Source: Balaenoptera acutorostrata
Lineage: Eukaryota; Chordata; Mammalia; Artiodactyla; Balaenopteridae
Direction: 5' to 3'
NCBI RefSeq assembly: GCF_949987535.1
Contig: NC_080067.1
Coordinates: 51,458,910 to 51,522,909, forward strand
Length of the DNA: 64,000 bases
Part shown: positions 23,985 to 37,339 of the stretch, piece by piece
Position numbering within the stretch: position 1 is the stretch's first letter
How the letters are laid out: every line of letters starts with the position of its first letter
Position numbers and translations under genes: made by a program
The notes under the pieces: generated by a model
Told to the model about the DNA's origin: nothing
Database searches by the model: none
Seen by the model: the letters and a program-made list of their open reading frames with translations, nothing else

Positions 23985-24260
23985 TAGACATTTGATTTAA
24001 AAATCACTGAGTATTTTCATACATGTCATACACTTTAATAGGTGCTGGGATATCAGAAATAATTGAGTCTCTTTGCTGGTTCTAAGGTCCTCTAAGTTAT
24101 GAAAAATAGATAGATGTGTAAATAAATACTTGTAATTTTTTCTAAAAGAGATACATAAATTTTATATGGGATCACTGAATAAGAAAGTCCAGTACCACTT
24201 TTCCACAGAAATAGTTACTAGAAGAGGTCACAGTAGACCTAAGCCTTGAAGAAAGCTTCT
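23985..24260 (+). repeat. Ancient interspersed repeat (L2/L3-like)
   Basis: The order 'actttaataggtgctgggat', 'gtgtaaataaatacttgtaa', 'gaagaggtcacagtagacct' and 'aagccttgaagaaagc' follows an old mammalian repeat also glimpsed at 16590 and 26110. The family name is uncertain. Confidence 0.45.
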
Positions 24261-24954
24261 TCTTATTTGCAGTCTTCTACCTCATTTGAAAGATTTTGCA
24301 GAGTGTGGTCCCACCATAATATTACTTGTGTTGTGTAGACACAGATGACATTCAGTAGAGACCTTAGATTATGTTTCAGAACATCTACAGATAGTAAAAG
24401 ACTACTCATTAGCAGCACAAAAGCAAACAACTTACGAAGCCAGAAAGAGGAGAAAAAAACATTGGTTTTCTCTAAGTGTTTAAAATAAAAATCCCAGTTT
24501 TATACTTCACATTTTAAAATAACAACTGTATCCCCTCATTATTTTCAGACATTAAGCCCAAGAGTTAGTTTACTTTTCACTTAGAGAAGAAATTTTAATT
24601 TTCTATCAACATTATAATCTCAAGTATTGAATACTTTCCATTGTTTATGTTTGGATGATGATTCAATTTTGATATTATGGCAGCTTCATCAATACACACA
24701 ATACTTTTAAAAATAATATTCTATTCTTAAAGAATATTACTGTTTTATTGGTAAAATTAGATATATCGTATTATAAGTTTAACTAAAAGGACATAAACAC
24801 AACATATCTCTCATAATGTTGGTCTTTGGAAACAGTATCTTTGAAGTAAATTCATGGATTTTGTTCAGTGCTCAGTTAGGTACTGTTCCTGAACACATTA
24901 TGCTCATACATGGGTCTTTAGTATCTGTAAGTGTGCTCTTACATCTTTTGGAAA
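24261..24954. other. AT-rich intergenic DNA, no gene seen
   Basis: No gene or named repeat supported. Confidence 0.5.
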
Positions 24955-24984
24955 GTTCTCACCGTCAATCCATCAGCTAAAGCC

Positions 24985-25210
24985 CTGTCTATCTTTCAAG
25001 TTTCTGCTGAATAAAACTTCATTTGGAAGACCATGCACTTGGGCTGCTACTCTTTCCAGTGTTAATCACTGTCTCCATAATGCTGACTCTGAATCTTATT
25101 CATATTTCATATTTCTCTCTTCTTACACTTTGTACTGAAATTTGCCTACATAACTACTTCACCTTGGTTTGTATTTCTATTCCTTTCACTGGCACAATAT
25201 TGTTACATAA
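24985..25210 (+). repeat. L2 LINE 3' fragment
   Basis: The passage 'ctttcaagtttctgctgaat' onward follows the L2 3' ORF region ('aggtctctgctcaaatgtca' in consensus). The frames at 25023-25521 overlap it and run on beyond it; I see no evidence for a host gene. Confidence 0.5.
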
Positions 25211-26109
25211 CAGGAGCACCAAAAAGGGAGTCAATATGAACAACCTAATTCAAAGTATATTTGAAACTACATCCCGCCTGTGTAATAACATGGATCTCTT
25301 GTATTGGGAGAAATGAGCGTGTTCCAGCATTTCTCCCTCTCAGTCTTCACGGCTATATATCAGTGCACTATCCTTCAATATTCTGGGAGGTACTCAACCT
25401 GTGTCAGTGTTGGTGGGGAATAAATATGAAGCTTTGTATTTGGACGAGTGGGAGGAGGGTGAAGTACAAAGCAAAGAAAAAAAGTCAAATTTTAGAAGTA
25501 CTGACCCTGAGGATTGTTTAGATTAGAGGCTCCTCTAACTCAATAAACAGACTTTGGTAAATAGCAGTCACCAATGTCTATCTGTTTTTAATGTGATATT
25601 TGACTGTCTTAGCTTTATGCTTTCCGGTTGTTGAATCGCAGAACTTAATTTTCTTGTTCTAATTTCATGCTTACAAAGCATCCTATTGATTCCAATTTGG
25701 CTTCTCGTGCCTTTTGTGTATAATGAAAAATATATGCTAGCCCGACAAACTGAATCTAGTTACATTAACAGTTACAGATTTTGTAGTTAATTAATCTGTC
25801 TGCATTCTGTTTTATTATAAATGAAACAGAATTCTTGCTTGTGTGGTATGTGTGCATTGAAAACATGCAGTTGCTCTTATATACTTTGAGAAAGAGTTGC
25901 TGTTTATAGATGCTGTATAGAAAAGTGTAATATAACTAAATTTACCAGAGTTTTAGTTCCCCATTGTTTAGGGACATTTGATCTCCTTATGTTTTTTCAT
26001 CTCTTACTCTCACCTAAGATTAATGCCAAATTGCCAACAGAGCAAGATCCAGAAAATCAAGGGCTTTGGAGGATAACCCCACTTAGCTGTACCCTAGTGT
26101 TTCCCTATT
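25211..26109. other. Intergenic DNA, no gene seen
   Basis: No gene or named repeat supported. Confidence 0.45.
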
Positions 26110-26330
26110 CACTCATTCACTCATTTATTTATTCATTCATCTACCCACCAAGTAATGATTTATTAGGATGTTCCAGTGCTAATGGAAGAGATACAAAGAA
26201 AAATAAGATACCATCACACTATGTCAAGGGGGTTACAATCTAGTCAAATAAGGAACCAAAATGTGTTGGATGCCACATTAGAAGTCTACATGAGGCATAG
26301 TGAGGGCACAGGGAGAGTTTAATCATTTAT
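26110..26330 (+). repeat. Ancient interspersed repeat (L2/L3-like)
   Basis: The text 'cattcactcatttatttatt', 'gttccagtgctaatggaaga' and 'gggggttacaatctagtc' follows the same old repeat as at 23985. The family name is uncertain. Confidence 0.45.
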
Positions 26331-26869
26331 ATTTGTTGAAGGTGGAGTAGATGTGAGTAAATATTAATAGCAATGACACTTTGATAATTGTTTAGGAAGG
26401 AGGTTAATGAACAAACTCAGGAGCCCCATCATGGGGTTAAGCTGTAATCATGATGCTATAACTACACCACTTTAGGAAACTCATTGTAAAATAAATCATG
26501 TTTTCCACACTATATTTCAAGATAATGTAATCACTGAAACCATAATCACTGCTCTCCAGAAGTGCTCTAACATTCTTGGCTCTTCAGGTCTAAATGTGGA
26601 AAGAAACTTTCCTTCTCATTGCCTTTCTTTCCTCTTAAGTAATGATGAAATAAAATTTTCAAAATGAACTTTACTTAGAAATTAGAAACTAAGGAAGAAT
26701 AAAATAAAACTAACACACACACAGTAAGTAAAAGATCCCTCATATTGGTGTCTGTAACTACTTAACAATTCTATTTGTTTGTTTAATAATAATTTTAAAC
26801 TACAAATATCCAATGCAGAGATGTTAATTTCTGAAGCAAACTTGTCCTTTGTAAATAGAAAATCTAGAA
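26331..26869. other. AT-rich intergenic DNA, no gene seen
   Basis: No gene supported. Confidence 0.5.
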
Positions 26870-27120
26870 GTCATCCATGATTCTCCCTTTTCCAGAGCTT
26901 ACATGTGATTCCTCAAGTGCACCAGGACTCCTCCAGAATGTATCTCAAATTCCCTTTACTTCTCTCTACCTCCATGGCCCTTGGTACATGTCATCTGGAC
27001 CTCACAACAGCCTGCTAAATGGGTCCTGTTGATTCATCTTCCATTCACCAATCCCTAAAATCTGTTCTCCACACAAAGGCTAAAGATTATTTTTAAAATA
27101 TAAAATTAGGTCAAGTTTGA

Positions 27121-27265
27121 AAAAAAAAAAGAGAGACAGAATAAAGAAAGAGAGGAAGAGAAAGCAAAAAAGTGAAAGCAAGAAAGAAAAAAAGAAAGAA
27201 AGAAAGAAAAAGAAAGAAAAAGAGAAAGAAAGAAAGAAAAAGAAAGAAAAAAGAAAGAAAGAAAG

Positions 27266-27324
<59 letters not shown>

Positions 27325-27384
27325 AAAAGAAAAAGAAAGAAAGAGAGGGAAGGAGGAAGGCAGGAAGAAGGAAGGAAATACAAC
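27121..27384 (+). repeat. GAAA-type tetranucleotide microsatellite
   Basis: About 260 bases of GAAA/AAAG units with interruptions, inside an L2. It may have grown from an A-rich stretch of the L2 or from a lost poly-A tail. It produces open frames on both strands (up to 145 residues of Lys/Arg/Glu or Phe/Ser/Leu) that are not genes. Confidence 0.95.
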
Positions 27385-27765
27385 ATTCTGAGGTTTCTCT
27401 ATCCCTCTTCAAATTAAATCTAAACTTGTTCCGGGGGCTTGTAAGAGCCTCTTACCTTTGGTCCCTGCTAGTCTCTCTAGCCCAGTTCTGGACAGTACCC
27501 AGTATCCACTCCCGATGCTCCAGCCACACCAACTCCTCCAGCTTCCTCCCCTAGCTCAGCACCTTCATAGCTGTGTCTCTGGCACTTGTTCTTTTTGTCT
27601 TCCTTGGATGCTCTTCCTTCAGTGTTCACCGTGGCTGGTTTGCTCTCTGTTAACACTATTTACTCTCTATTTACTCTCACAGAACTTAAAGCATTCTGGA
27701 ATCGTCTTGTTTATATATTTAATTGTGTCCCTCACTAGAATATAAGCCTCCTAAAGAAAGGGCAG

Positions 27766-28111
27766 GGCTTCCCTGGTGGCGCAGTGGTTGAGAATCTGCC
27801 TGCTAATGCAGGGGACACGGGTTCGAGCCCTGGTCTGGGAAGATCCCACATGCCGCGGAGCAACTGGGCCCGTGAGCCACAATTGCTGAGCCTGCGCGTC
27901 TGGAGCCTGTGCCCCGCAACGGGAGGGGCCGCGATAGAGAAAGGCCCGCGCACCGCGATGAAGAGCGGTCCCCGCACCGCGATGAAGAGTGGCCCCCGCT
28001 TGCCGCAACTGGAGAAAGCCCTCGCACGAACCGAAGACCCAATACAGACAAAAATAATAAACAAATAAATAAATAAATAAATAAATAAAAGAAAATCCTT
28101 TAAAAAAAAAA
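27766..28111 (+). mobile_element. CHR-type tRNA-derived SINE, full-length copy
   Basis: The Pol III A box 'tggcgcagtgg' (27777-27787) and B box 'ggttcgagccc' (27820-27830) are both intact, so this copy is the best promoter candidate of the four. The CpG-rich body carries a 24-bp imperfect tandem duplication (27950-27973 and 27974-27997, two mismatches), beginning 'gcaccgcgatgaagag'. The tail is ATAA units and then A-rich. The 9-bp target-site duplication 'aaagggcag' lies at 27757-27765 and 28112-28120. It sits in sense orientation within an L2. Overlapping frames of 82-144 residues on both strands are not genes. Confidence 0.97.
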
Positions 28112-28206
28112 AAAGGGCAGCATCTCTTTTGCTTACCACCGTGTCTCCAGCAGTTACCATACTCTCCAATACACAGTAGGCATAAAGGAAATATTTGTTA
28201 TGTATT

Positions 28207-30217
28207 AAAGATCTTAAGATAATTCAATCTGAGCTGTATACTAACTGGCTTGTCTTATTAAATATAGTTTTTTGTTTCTTTTCTCCACCGATGCCTCTGG
28301 TTTTTAAGATTCACCCACCTAGGCAGCTGACATAAGATGGTTTCAGGTGGAAAATGTTGATTCCACTGGTAAGAGTATTGGTTTCTTGGAGAATCTTTTT
28401 CATGTCTGCTTCTTAGATGTGGTCACCAGCCTGTCTCCTACAGTGTCAGGCTTTGCTTCACTGCTTCTCTGACTTGGCTCCTGGGACTACTCAGGGAAAG
28501 AAGCATGTATCACTGGCACCCAAGATTTCTGCTATATCCTGTGCACAGCTCCACCTTGACTCCTCTTCTCAGGGCTTTTACCTGAGAATTTCTAGATGTT
28601 TCACTTTTATCCTTGAATTGTTCAAGGTCAGACAAAGACTGAAGTTTCCCTTTGTGTTTTATCTTCCAGAATGAAGATGTTTGACACCCACATAATGGTC
28701 ATTATCTTTTCAAATCTAATTTTCAACCCCACTGAATTCTCAAACATTCTACATAACTTTTCCTCAAATGAATAATTTAACACTGATTTAAAAGTAAAAT
28801 AAACACATTTTCATTGTAGGTAAAGACATGTTATGGAATCATCTTTCATCAAAATCCTGGCCTAGCTTTTGAGCAATAACAAAGCATTGGAAGAAATGCT
28901 GTCAAATAAAGATTGTTGACAAAGGTCACTTGCAGTAAAACCTAACTCTGAGAAATGATGGCTCCTTTAAGAGGAGTTGCCAAATCATCTGGAATGAAAA
29001 TTAATTCTCCTTCTCCTTTCCTCGTAGGTGGCATTTGAAATGTTCAACAAAAAATTATTTTCTATAAATAGAATTTATTTCTTATTTAAGAATTGCAGCA
29101 TTAGTGTGTATCTTAGGAATTTGATCACTACTAACTTTCACAATATTTGTAGACACTACATTTCTGTAATAATTTAATAAAAAATCTTAGAGTGACCTAG
29201 ATTTTGTTCTGAACCTGGTAATAATCCTAAGTAAGGAAATCAGGTTTGGATGCAGTTTCAAAACATGCAGTTATATTTCAATTACAGTCCTCTTTTTTTG
29301 CAGATTTATGGTTGTAAAATCTTTAGACTCATCATACTCTTTTTTTTTTTTTAAACTTTGTGGGATTTTTTTGTGAAACAGATGTTGGAGAAGTGATTGT
29401 CTGAAAATAGTCTTTGCCTTACATAAGAAAAGGAATAGAGAATCTTTTTTTCAAAAACTTTGAGCTCTTCAGATTGATATGAATTGATTATTTTATATTT
29501 CAAATAGTATTTCTTGTTTTCTTTTTTCTCACTTTAACTGTGGAGAACTGTTTTTAAAAACTATGGTTTAAATATATATGTACATATATACATTTTAATA
29601 GTGAAGATAAAAATATATATTTATATATATATATATATTAATAATCAGGATAAAAATGGAGAAAATGTAGAAAGTCTTTCAAAATGAAAGTCTTTCCAGT
29701 ATGTCATATATCACTACTTTTCTAAAATTAAAAAAAAGATATATTGTCTACATGTGCAACAACAATAAGTATTAATGAAGATCCTCCCAGCCCCACTCCA
29801 GTCAACACATTAGGCATTTATGTAGGAAAAAGCATACATCAGCACAAGGGAGAAGTGTTTGGTTTCTCACTCATTTTGTTTAAATCTCTTGTCATCTGTC
29901 TTTTAGCTCTTGAATCAGTGTATAAATATAAAGAACAGATTTAAACACTCAAGTATGCCAGAGGCAATAAGTAATAAGCATATTTAAAAGTAAAAAATAC
30001 AATCAACTGACTTTATGGAATTAGCTCTTCACTCTCTCAATTTTCACTTAATCTCTAAATAGAGAGTCATTTGGTATATCTTTTCCTGCTGAGAGAAAAC
30101 ATACTGCTATGCATTGGCAAATACAGAGAATAAACACTGACACTGATATTTTCTTCTGTAGAGATTACAATTACTTGCAACAAGTTCATAAATAAATGCA
30201 CTTAATGGCTAAATTTT
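28207..30217. other. AT-rich intergenic DNA, no gene seen
   Basis: 28,290-28,680 is less AT-rich and carries an 85-residue plus-strand frame (28417-28674) without any domain I know. Poly-T lies at 29340-29352 and TA repeats at 29570-29640. I support no gene. Confidence 0.45.
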
Positions 30218-30395
30218 CTTGAGCATTTACTAAATGGCTGCCAGCAAACTTAGATATATTTAGATGTAATCACACAATTATATCAAAAATCTATGAGGTG
30301 AATATTATCACTAACCACATTTTATAAAGGAAATTGAGGAAATTGAATCTTGAATATATTAAGTAACTTTAACATCATTTAGTTTACTCAATTAC
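30218..30395 (+). repeat. MIR SINE
   Basis: The text 'ttgagcatttactaaatggc', 'ctatgaggtgaatattatca' and 'ccacattttataaaggaaat' follows MIR in sense order. Confidence 0.65.
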
Positions 30396-30524
30396 AAACT
30401 CCCCATTAGCCATCATTAAAATCATCAACTGGACATGTACCACAATTTTTTTCATATTTTTGCATAATTTTAATTTAGACACTTCCCCTGGCTGGTGTGT
30501 TTAGTAAGTTCATACTATTTCACA

Positions 30525-30605
30525 AATATTTCAACAAATATTTACTGAAATTTATCATATGCTAGGTATATTCTGATGATAGAACAGCTAAAAATAATTT
30601 CAGTG
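30525..30605 (+). repeat. Short L2/MIR-like remnant
   Basis: The text 'tcaacaaatatttactgaaa' and 'tatgctaggtatattctgat' matches the common 'caaatatttattgagcacc...ggtgctgg' block of ancient repeats. Confidence 0.45.
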
Positions 30606-31079
30606 TTTACCATCTTCTATGTTTCCATGCCCCTAAGCAATTACTCTTCTCCCAAATTACTGGTAAACACTCCCGCCTTCTGTTAATTTAACTCAATTGT
30701 AACCCATAAGAATTTATTTTAACTATAATATCTTCTCCTGTTATCCATTCCTGTTAAATTCTGAGCTATTGAGAACAATGAGTATTTGTCTATCCATATG
30801 TCTCTACTCCAGATCTTCTTGTTCTCAAACTTGCAAACTCCCCTTCCATGCCTTGACCAGTCAGCCAAGACATTCCCCAGTCCCTACAATTCAATGCTTA
30901 TTCTAAAGCAAGTTTTCTTTCCATTCAAACTAGATGAGCAGTCAATATTAAATGTTCCCTTCATTGGGAAGATTTCCTCTTTCACAGTATTTCAAGGCTA
31001 CCTCATATTCCAAACCAATCCATTCTTGAACCAGGCTCTGAATTTGTCCTCCTTCATTAGCTGATCACAAGGGAACCTC

Positions 31080-32760
31080 CATGAGACATAAATATGAGCA
31101 CTCTCAGAGATTAACTTTAGAGGTGCTAGTGCAACAGTGGTGGTTTACATAAAAGTTCTGATCTACCTGCACATGCAGTGCTCTTATGTCCTTTGGTACT
31201 GCTTAGGTGATCTCCAGGATATACCACTTCATCTTGCAATGGATTATTCCATATTTTCTGGGCCTACATGACCTGTGAGTTGGTGGTCTGACATTAACCA
31301 TGACAGGCAGTTCTGGCTACCTTTGATATACTGTGGTTAAGCTTTCTGTCTCTAGCAGGGTCCAGTAGAATGCCAGAAGTTTTTTGAAAGTTGTATAATT
31401 CTCTGATACACATAACATGGCTTTCCTCCAGAACTCTAGTGGACTTAATTGCAATTCATTCAGTGATACTCTAGTACCCCAAGACATGTTGGATCATATT
31501 TCTCAAAGTAACAAAGTCTTTTGTACCATAGTCTGGATACACTGCAGAGCCTGTTCTTGTTCTAGACTACACTCAAAGCTGGCAGTCCTCCAGTCTATGG
31601 ATCAGAGCAGAATTCCTGGTGTGGAGCATACTGCCTCCTGAATCCAAAGAGGTTTACTAGACATTTTGTGACCTTCCTCATGGTGGACAGAACAAGATAC
31701 AATACTATATATTTTACTGTAGATGAGACTGTGATTTATTTCTCACCCTTTGGAGGGCATGTGTCCAAAATGGTCACTAATGCACTAGATCTCATTTGGC
31801 ATTATTAGCTTAGTGCCCTTAATATATTGGCCTAAGGTATTGGCGGAGCTGCATTCCTTCTGGAAGCTCTAGTAGAGAATCTATTTCAATGCCTTTTCCA
31901 GATTCCATAGGTTGCCTGCATTTGGCTCACAGCCCTTTTCATTCTCAAAGCCAGCAACATTACTCAGGTTCTCATGCTGTCATCTCTCTGGTTCTCCCTT
32001 CAAAGTCCCTCCTTCACTTCTAAGATTAAGTTGGGTCTACCAGGATAATCTAGGATAACCTCTCTATTTTAACATCAGTCAGCTGATTAGCAACCTTAAT
32101 TCCATCTGCAATCTTAATTCACGTTTTCCATGTAACCAATATGTTACAGGTTCTGGGGGTTGGGATATCTTAGCAGCTATTTTTCTGCCTACTATAGTTA
32201 ATGTGGGTTATTACTTTTCCATGCTTCTAGTAGCCACCCTATCAGTTCTTCTGCATCATCTCCAGAATTCCTGTCTGGTTGCTAAATCATGTCAATTTCT
32301 TTGGATCTCAGCTATTCGTACAATTAAGCATTGGGACCTAGTTTTGAATTTTCCCCTTCCTCCCACTGTAGGAGGTGAGAGGCTCTTGTATGATACCAAG
32401 CAGACCTTCTGGCTTTCACATTTACAGTTACCATTCATTGCCAATTAATCACTCTCCATCTTTTGCTCTCTTTTTCCAAAGCAATCAAGCTTAGCAATTC
32501 TACTGTACTTAATGTTATTATTTTTCTCACAATTCTTCAAGCCCTTATGCACTTTGCAGTTTGTACATTCCCACCAATTATAGCATCCCAATTCATCACT
32601 GAAAGCTGCACTGCAAACTTGGGCCAGGAGCTCTCCATTCTCCACTCCACAGTGATGAGATCTTCATTTCCAGCTGGATGGTGGGCAATCCAGCTCCAAA
32701 TCCCATCTAAGTGTCTTCTTTTTGGGAACAATCTGAAGTAACATTTCCAGGTTGAATTCC
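31080..32760. repeat. Probable ERVL-type remnant split by an MLT1
   Basis: The sequence on both sides of the MLT1 at 31832-32196 reads continuously as complex, moderately GC text. It looks like decayed internal sequence of an old ERVL-class endogenous retrovirus (for example around 'ttctttggatctcagctatt' and 'gaggtgagaggctcttg'). No open gag, pol or env frame survives; the small frames (66-92 residues) at 31417-32741 are fragments or chance. The class is a weak judgement by eye. Confidence 0.35.
31832..32196 (-). repeat. MLT1-type LTR, partial
   Basis: It begins inside the LTR at 'ggtattggcggagctgcatt' and continues through 'gctgattagcaaccttaatt', 'ccatgtaaccaatatgttac' and 'ttctgcctactata', the reverse complement of MLT1. 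The portion that should lie to the left on the plus strand is absent or unrecognisable. Confidence 0.8.
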
Positions 32761-35707
32761 CTAGAAGTCAGAATCTAAAATGTAGATTAGCATACAAGAG
32801 GTATATTACAGAGTATTATTGGATTAATTCCTCTGAAAGGGAAGGGAAGAAAGAATGAATGGGCCATGAAACAAATCAAGCAATCTCAATGGAAACCTCA
32901 TACTATGCTATGAGGATCTCTGAAGATGGTATAGAAGAAAGATGGTCTTGAGCCTGATGGCTCTCTTTACCTGAAGCAATACCTGAAGGTTGCTGTTAGT
33001 AGAGGCTAATAAATCTCTCATTTCTGTAGGGTATCTATGAGAATCATAGCATCACCCACATTATTGTAACTCTGATTTCTCTCTCTCTCTCTTTCTTTCT
33101 TTTTTTCCTTCTAAACTTCCCCATCCTCATTTAGATTTTGCTTTTAGAAGTGAAAAGCCATGAAACACTGTCAAAAACCACCTCAAAGCAAGTGAGCACA
33201 GACACTATTAATTGCTTGAACATGAGAAGGAAATGAAGAATATGTACAAAGCATACATAAATCAGTGTCTACTAAGTCATATGCCATATTTATGTTCCCA
33301 GTCCAGATTTTATTGAAAGTAGAAAATTGAAATTCTGGTAAAATTATTCTCTTATACTAAACACAGGGTCAAATTACTTTCCTATACTTTTCAGCTAGCC
33401 TGTCCTCAGGGAATTGTACATAATCAATTTAGTCATTAATTATTTAAGCTAAAATTTGACCACCTTTATATGCCTGATCCTGAACTAGGTGCAAGGGAGT
33501 CAAAAGAGTGTAAATGAAAAATAAATCTGCATGATGCCAATTTATTTCCCATGTGAAGATAAACAGTAAACACGAAATAATTTAAAGAAAAAACAAAAAT
33601 AACACAATCTCAGATTATAATAAATCTTTTGATGTAAATAAACTGGGTGACGTGATAAAGTATAATTTGGAAAGATATTTTAAATAAGATTTATTTAATA
33701 TTAGTCAGGTTACCAGTAATCATTATTATAATTTTAATGGATTAAAAATTACTTGAGGTCAAGTATCCAGTTTGATCTCTGATCTTTGACATTTCCTTCA
33801 TTCCATTTATAATCTCTTACCTACCTCTCCCCTTTCTGTGAGTTCTGAAAAGTTTCTAAGGCAGTAGTGACATAGCTTGAGGTTTACATAAACACTTAGG
33901 TTTTACTTAGGTTTTAGACTATCCTATCTAAGTTAATAGCTCAGTTGCTCTTTTTCTAGGGTATGAATATCTAATATAAACGCTATGTTTTTGCTTTATT
34001 TCTAAAGTTCATTTTGACTCCATTTTCAATATTAATGAAAATAATTTATATATTATTATTATTTAAAGGATTATAAACAATGATCATTACTAAAAAAGGA
34101 AGTAGATTCATATTTTTAATATAAAAGTTGTTTTGTGGATTTTGTGTGTGTATCATTCTTGCTGTGTTTGTTGTGTCTTAGTGGCCACTCCCCGAGTCAT
34201 TTTTATTATGCTCCATATAATTTATCCTTCCTGTCACAGTTTGACTGTAATCCCATCATTACTAGGTAGTAAAATGAAAGGAACCTTTCAACGTAGGCAA
34301 CAGAAGTAATCTTGAAATAAATGGATGACATAAATACCAAGATATGAAAAGCAGTGTTGGTGGTCACTACTTTCATGCTTAAACCTTTTTGTAAAGAAAT
34401 GAAAGTCTATAACAATGCCTAGAATTTGACAAGAGAAATATACTAAAAACAATAGCAAAAAGCTCAGTGACACAACTGCTTAAGTGTTTTGGGAATGGGT
34501 TAATAGTTCTGCCAGACGAAGTAAATTTTCTGAATATTTCCATAAATTAATATTTGAGTCAGTATAAAACTTGTATGTTTGAACATATGATGGACTTAAT
34601 TTCATTTTTTCTGTTAAGAACCCTAGATTATTTTATTTTTGTGAAAATAACATCTAATGAGACTTATTCAACATTTAAAAAATGTACTTAATTATTGTCA
34701 CAGATTTTAACATTTAAGAGTTGGCCCATTACCAATTTAACACTTTTAAGCTTACCTTAAAAGTATTAGCTAAATTTGCAAGAAAATAGGTTTATTAAAA
34801 TATTTTTCTTATGAAATAAATATATTAGTCTTCATATGCTTATTGCCTTGATAACTTTTAGACAAATTTTTCTCTAATATGATTGTTTTTCTATAGAAAT
34901 AAAACAAATGTGTAATATAGGAACTACTAGAGATTTAATATATAAAACTAAACTAAACTTTTGTGTACATTAGTCATAGAATATTATTATTTGTTTAGAA
35001 AATACACATCTCACAAGATAGTGAAAATAAGATGATTATTTTTATACAGAGTGCCTTTTATGTATATAGAAAAATCACTAAAATAAAACATTTACACATT
35101 TAGATATATAGATATATACATAATTTAAAATAAATGGTTTTAATCTACATAAGTTCTTCCTCCATAATTCTAGATAATACTTTCAAATCCAGATAAAAGT
35201 TAGAATTATAAAATAATATTATTAAATATTTCCACTACATGAAATGATTGATACAAAATGCTCTGTCTGCTATATTCCATGGTGCCTTTTTACCACTTTC
35301 CAAAAAATTTGTCATATCATAATATATTTTATTATTTCTTACCTTTGTTTCTTAGACTAATGGGTAATATCTGGATTAGAATAATATTTATATAATAGCA
35401 AGGATCAATATTTAGAAATGTTAAAATGTTGTGGTATCAATTGTGCTTTGTAATCTAATAGGAGGTAAATAAAATAAAAATATGATTCTATTTATTGACT
35501 TTGATCAGTGTATATACTAGTAAAATTGTGCCTTTAGATACAATGTTATTATAAAATTGACCCCCAAATTTTCCCTTAATAATCTCAAATATATGAGAAT
35601 TTTAATAAATTTTGTTAAAAATCTCCGTTAAATTTTTAGTTATGCTTAACTTAAGGCACATGTTAATTTGTCTATATTTAAATAAATAGGTGATATCTTT
35701 TGGTACC
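32761..35707. other. AT-rich intergenic DNA, no gene seen
   Basis: It contains a CT/CTTT tract at 33080-33108 and an 11-bp tandem repeat 'acttaggtttt' at about 33894-33915. No gene or named repeat is supported with confidence. Confidence 0.5.
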
Positions 35708-36069
35708 TGTGTTAATCTGCTAGGCCTGCTGTAGCAAAATACCATTGTCTTAATCAACATATATTTATCTCTCACAGTTTTTGAGGCTAGGAAGTTCAAA
35801 ATCAAGATACCAGAAGATTTGATTTCTGGTTAGAGCCCTCTTCCTAGCTTGCAGGTGGCCACCTTCTCACTGTGTCCTCATGTGGCAAAGAGAGAGAGAA
35901 TTCTGTTCTCTCGTTTTCTTTTTATAAGGACACTCATCCCATCATGGGGGTTTCATCCTCATGATCAAAACTTAATACCTTCCAAAGACCCCATCTACAA
36001 AACCATCACGTGAGGGATTAAGGCTTCAACATACGAATTTTGGGAGACACAAACATTCAGTCCATAACA
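35708..36069 (-). repeat. MLT1A-type solo LTR
   Basis: The plus strand reads 'tgttaatctgctaggcctgc', 'ctctcacagtttttgaggct', 'cttcaacatacgaattttgg' and 'cattcagtccataaca', the reverse complement of an MLT1A-like LTR from end to end. Confidence 0.85.
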
Positions 36070-37339
36070 GTAAGCATCTACAAAACTTGTGTTTTGTTTT
36101 ATATAATGATAAATACTTACAGTTGGAAGGAACAAAAGTAAAAATATCTATTAAAACTCTAGTATTATTTCCTTAAACACTTAAACAAGGGGAGATCATT
36201 TCATTTCAACATAGTGCATTCAGTCTGTGAACAAAGGAAACAGTGGACCAAAGCACTCATTCTATTATGTGCTAACTATAATCTCTGTTCATGTTCGCTA
36301 AGCTTCTGTGAGCTTCAATTTCTGCATTGCTAAAATAGGTATTAATAAAACGTCCTCTCCTTTCTCTCCAACTGTTTGGATGAACAAATTTTAAAATCAT
36401 CTTTAAAGGTAAAATACCAAAAAACTGTAAGTTTAAATGATCATTACTTAATTTGTTTGGAACTAATAGGATGGAAGATCAAGCTTTGTATGTGTGTGTA
36501 TATTTAACCAGCTCTTTGTTATATATTTACATATTATATTTTATTATTTGTTATTGAACAACAGTATTTACCATGAATACTTGTACTGTTGTTAAGTATA
36601 ACTTTAATCTGGAATAAAAATTCACTTCAAGGTCAAGTTATATCTTTCAATTTGTAGGCAAGAGTCAGTGTTTCTTTAAATCAGAGTTTTATTTGTCTAA
36701 CACAGTTCCAGATGAAAAAAATCACTTGTGAATTTTAGGGTGCTATAGAAGCAAGTTAATAAAGCTATATAAAAAGTGATTCCTATGAGTATGTCTTTTC
36801 ATAGTCCTCACGGGAAATTCCATTATATACTTGAAAAATTCCATTGAAAAGACCTGAGAGGAAGATGCCTAGACCGTGACATAGCCATACTTACCACGCT
36901 ATTATGTATATTTTACCACCAAAATTTCTGAGTGTGATAGATTTACCTTCAAAATAGAGGAGAAGCTGCCCACCCCTCAGTAGGAGCCTTTAAAAAAAAT
37001 CTCCCATTCAGTCCTCTCAAGCAAAGCATCATAATACAATCCAGTAGTCTATTTCAAGAAGAGTTGTTTTATCTAATGAAGTGGTTCTATAAGGAGCTTT
37101 GGTTTACATCTTTTCAGTCATTAAGCAGTTGGAGTTGGTGACATGGGAAGGTGAGTAGGCAAACTGATAGGTAGATATGCTCTCAGAGGCAATTTGTAGA
37201 AAGGAAGAAAGGTCACATCACATTTTTTTATTGTCTTTGTTTGTAAGAAAGAATGCTGGTTTCCTGGGTGCCTGCACTCCAGCATTCAATTGAGGCAATT
37301 ATTTTAGGCAAAAGACTTTCCAATGGAAGTGTTCCATTT
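36070..37339. other. AT-rich DNA, possible MIR remnant
   Basis: Around 36,290-36,390 the text 'cttcaatttctgcattgcta' and 'aataggtattaataaa' is a weak match to antisense MIR. Nothing else is recognised and no gene is supported. Confidence 0.4.

Larger units (their letters stand above)
26870..28206 (+). repeat. Long L2 LINE 3' part, split twice
   Basis: L2 text is readable in order through two interruptions. The first part (about 26,870-27,115) includes 'tggacctcacaacagcctgc' and 'ctgttctccacacaaaggct'. After a GAAA microsatellite it resumes (27,385-27,765) with 'aaattaaatctaaacttgtt', 'ccctcactagaatataagcc' and 'aaagaaagggcag'. After a SINE it finishes (28,112-28,206) with 'catctcttttgcttaccacc' and 'cacagtaggcataaaggaa', the 3' end of L2. 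Stops are frequent and nothing is coding. Confidence 0.8.

Noticed and set aside
27117..27554. 145-residue Lys/Arg/Glu-rich ORF and its antisense Phe/Ser/Leu ORFs
   Set aside because: They are translations of a GAAA microsatellite running into L2 sequence.
27735..28169. 144-residue minus-strand ORF and overlapping frames on both strands
   Set aside because: They lie over a CHR SINE, whose CpG-rich body is stop-poor in several frames.
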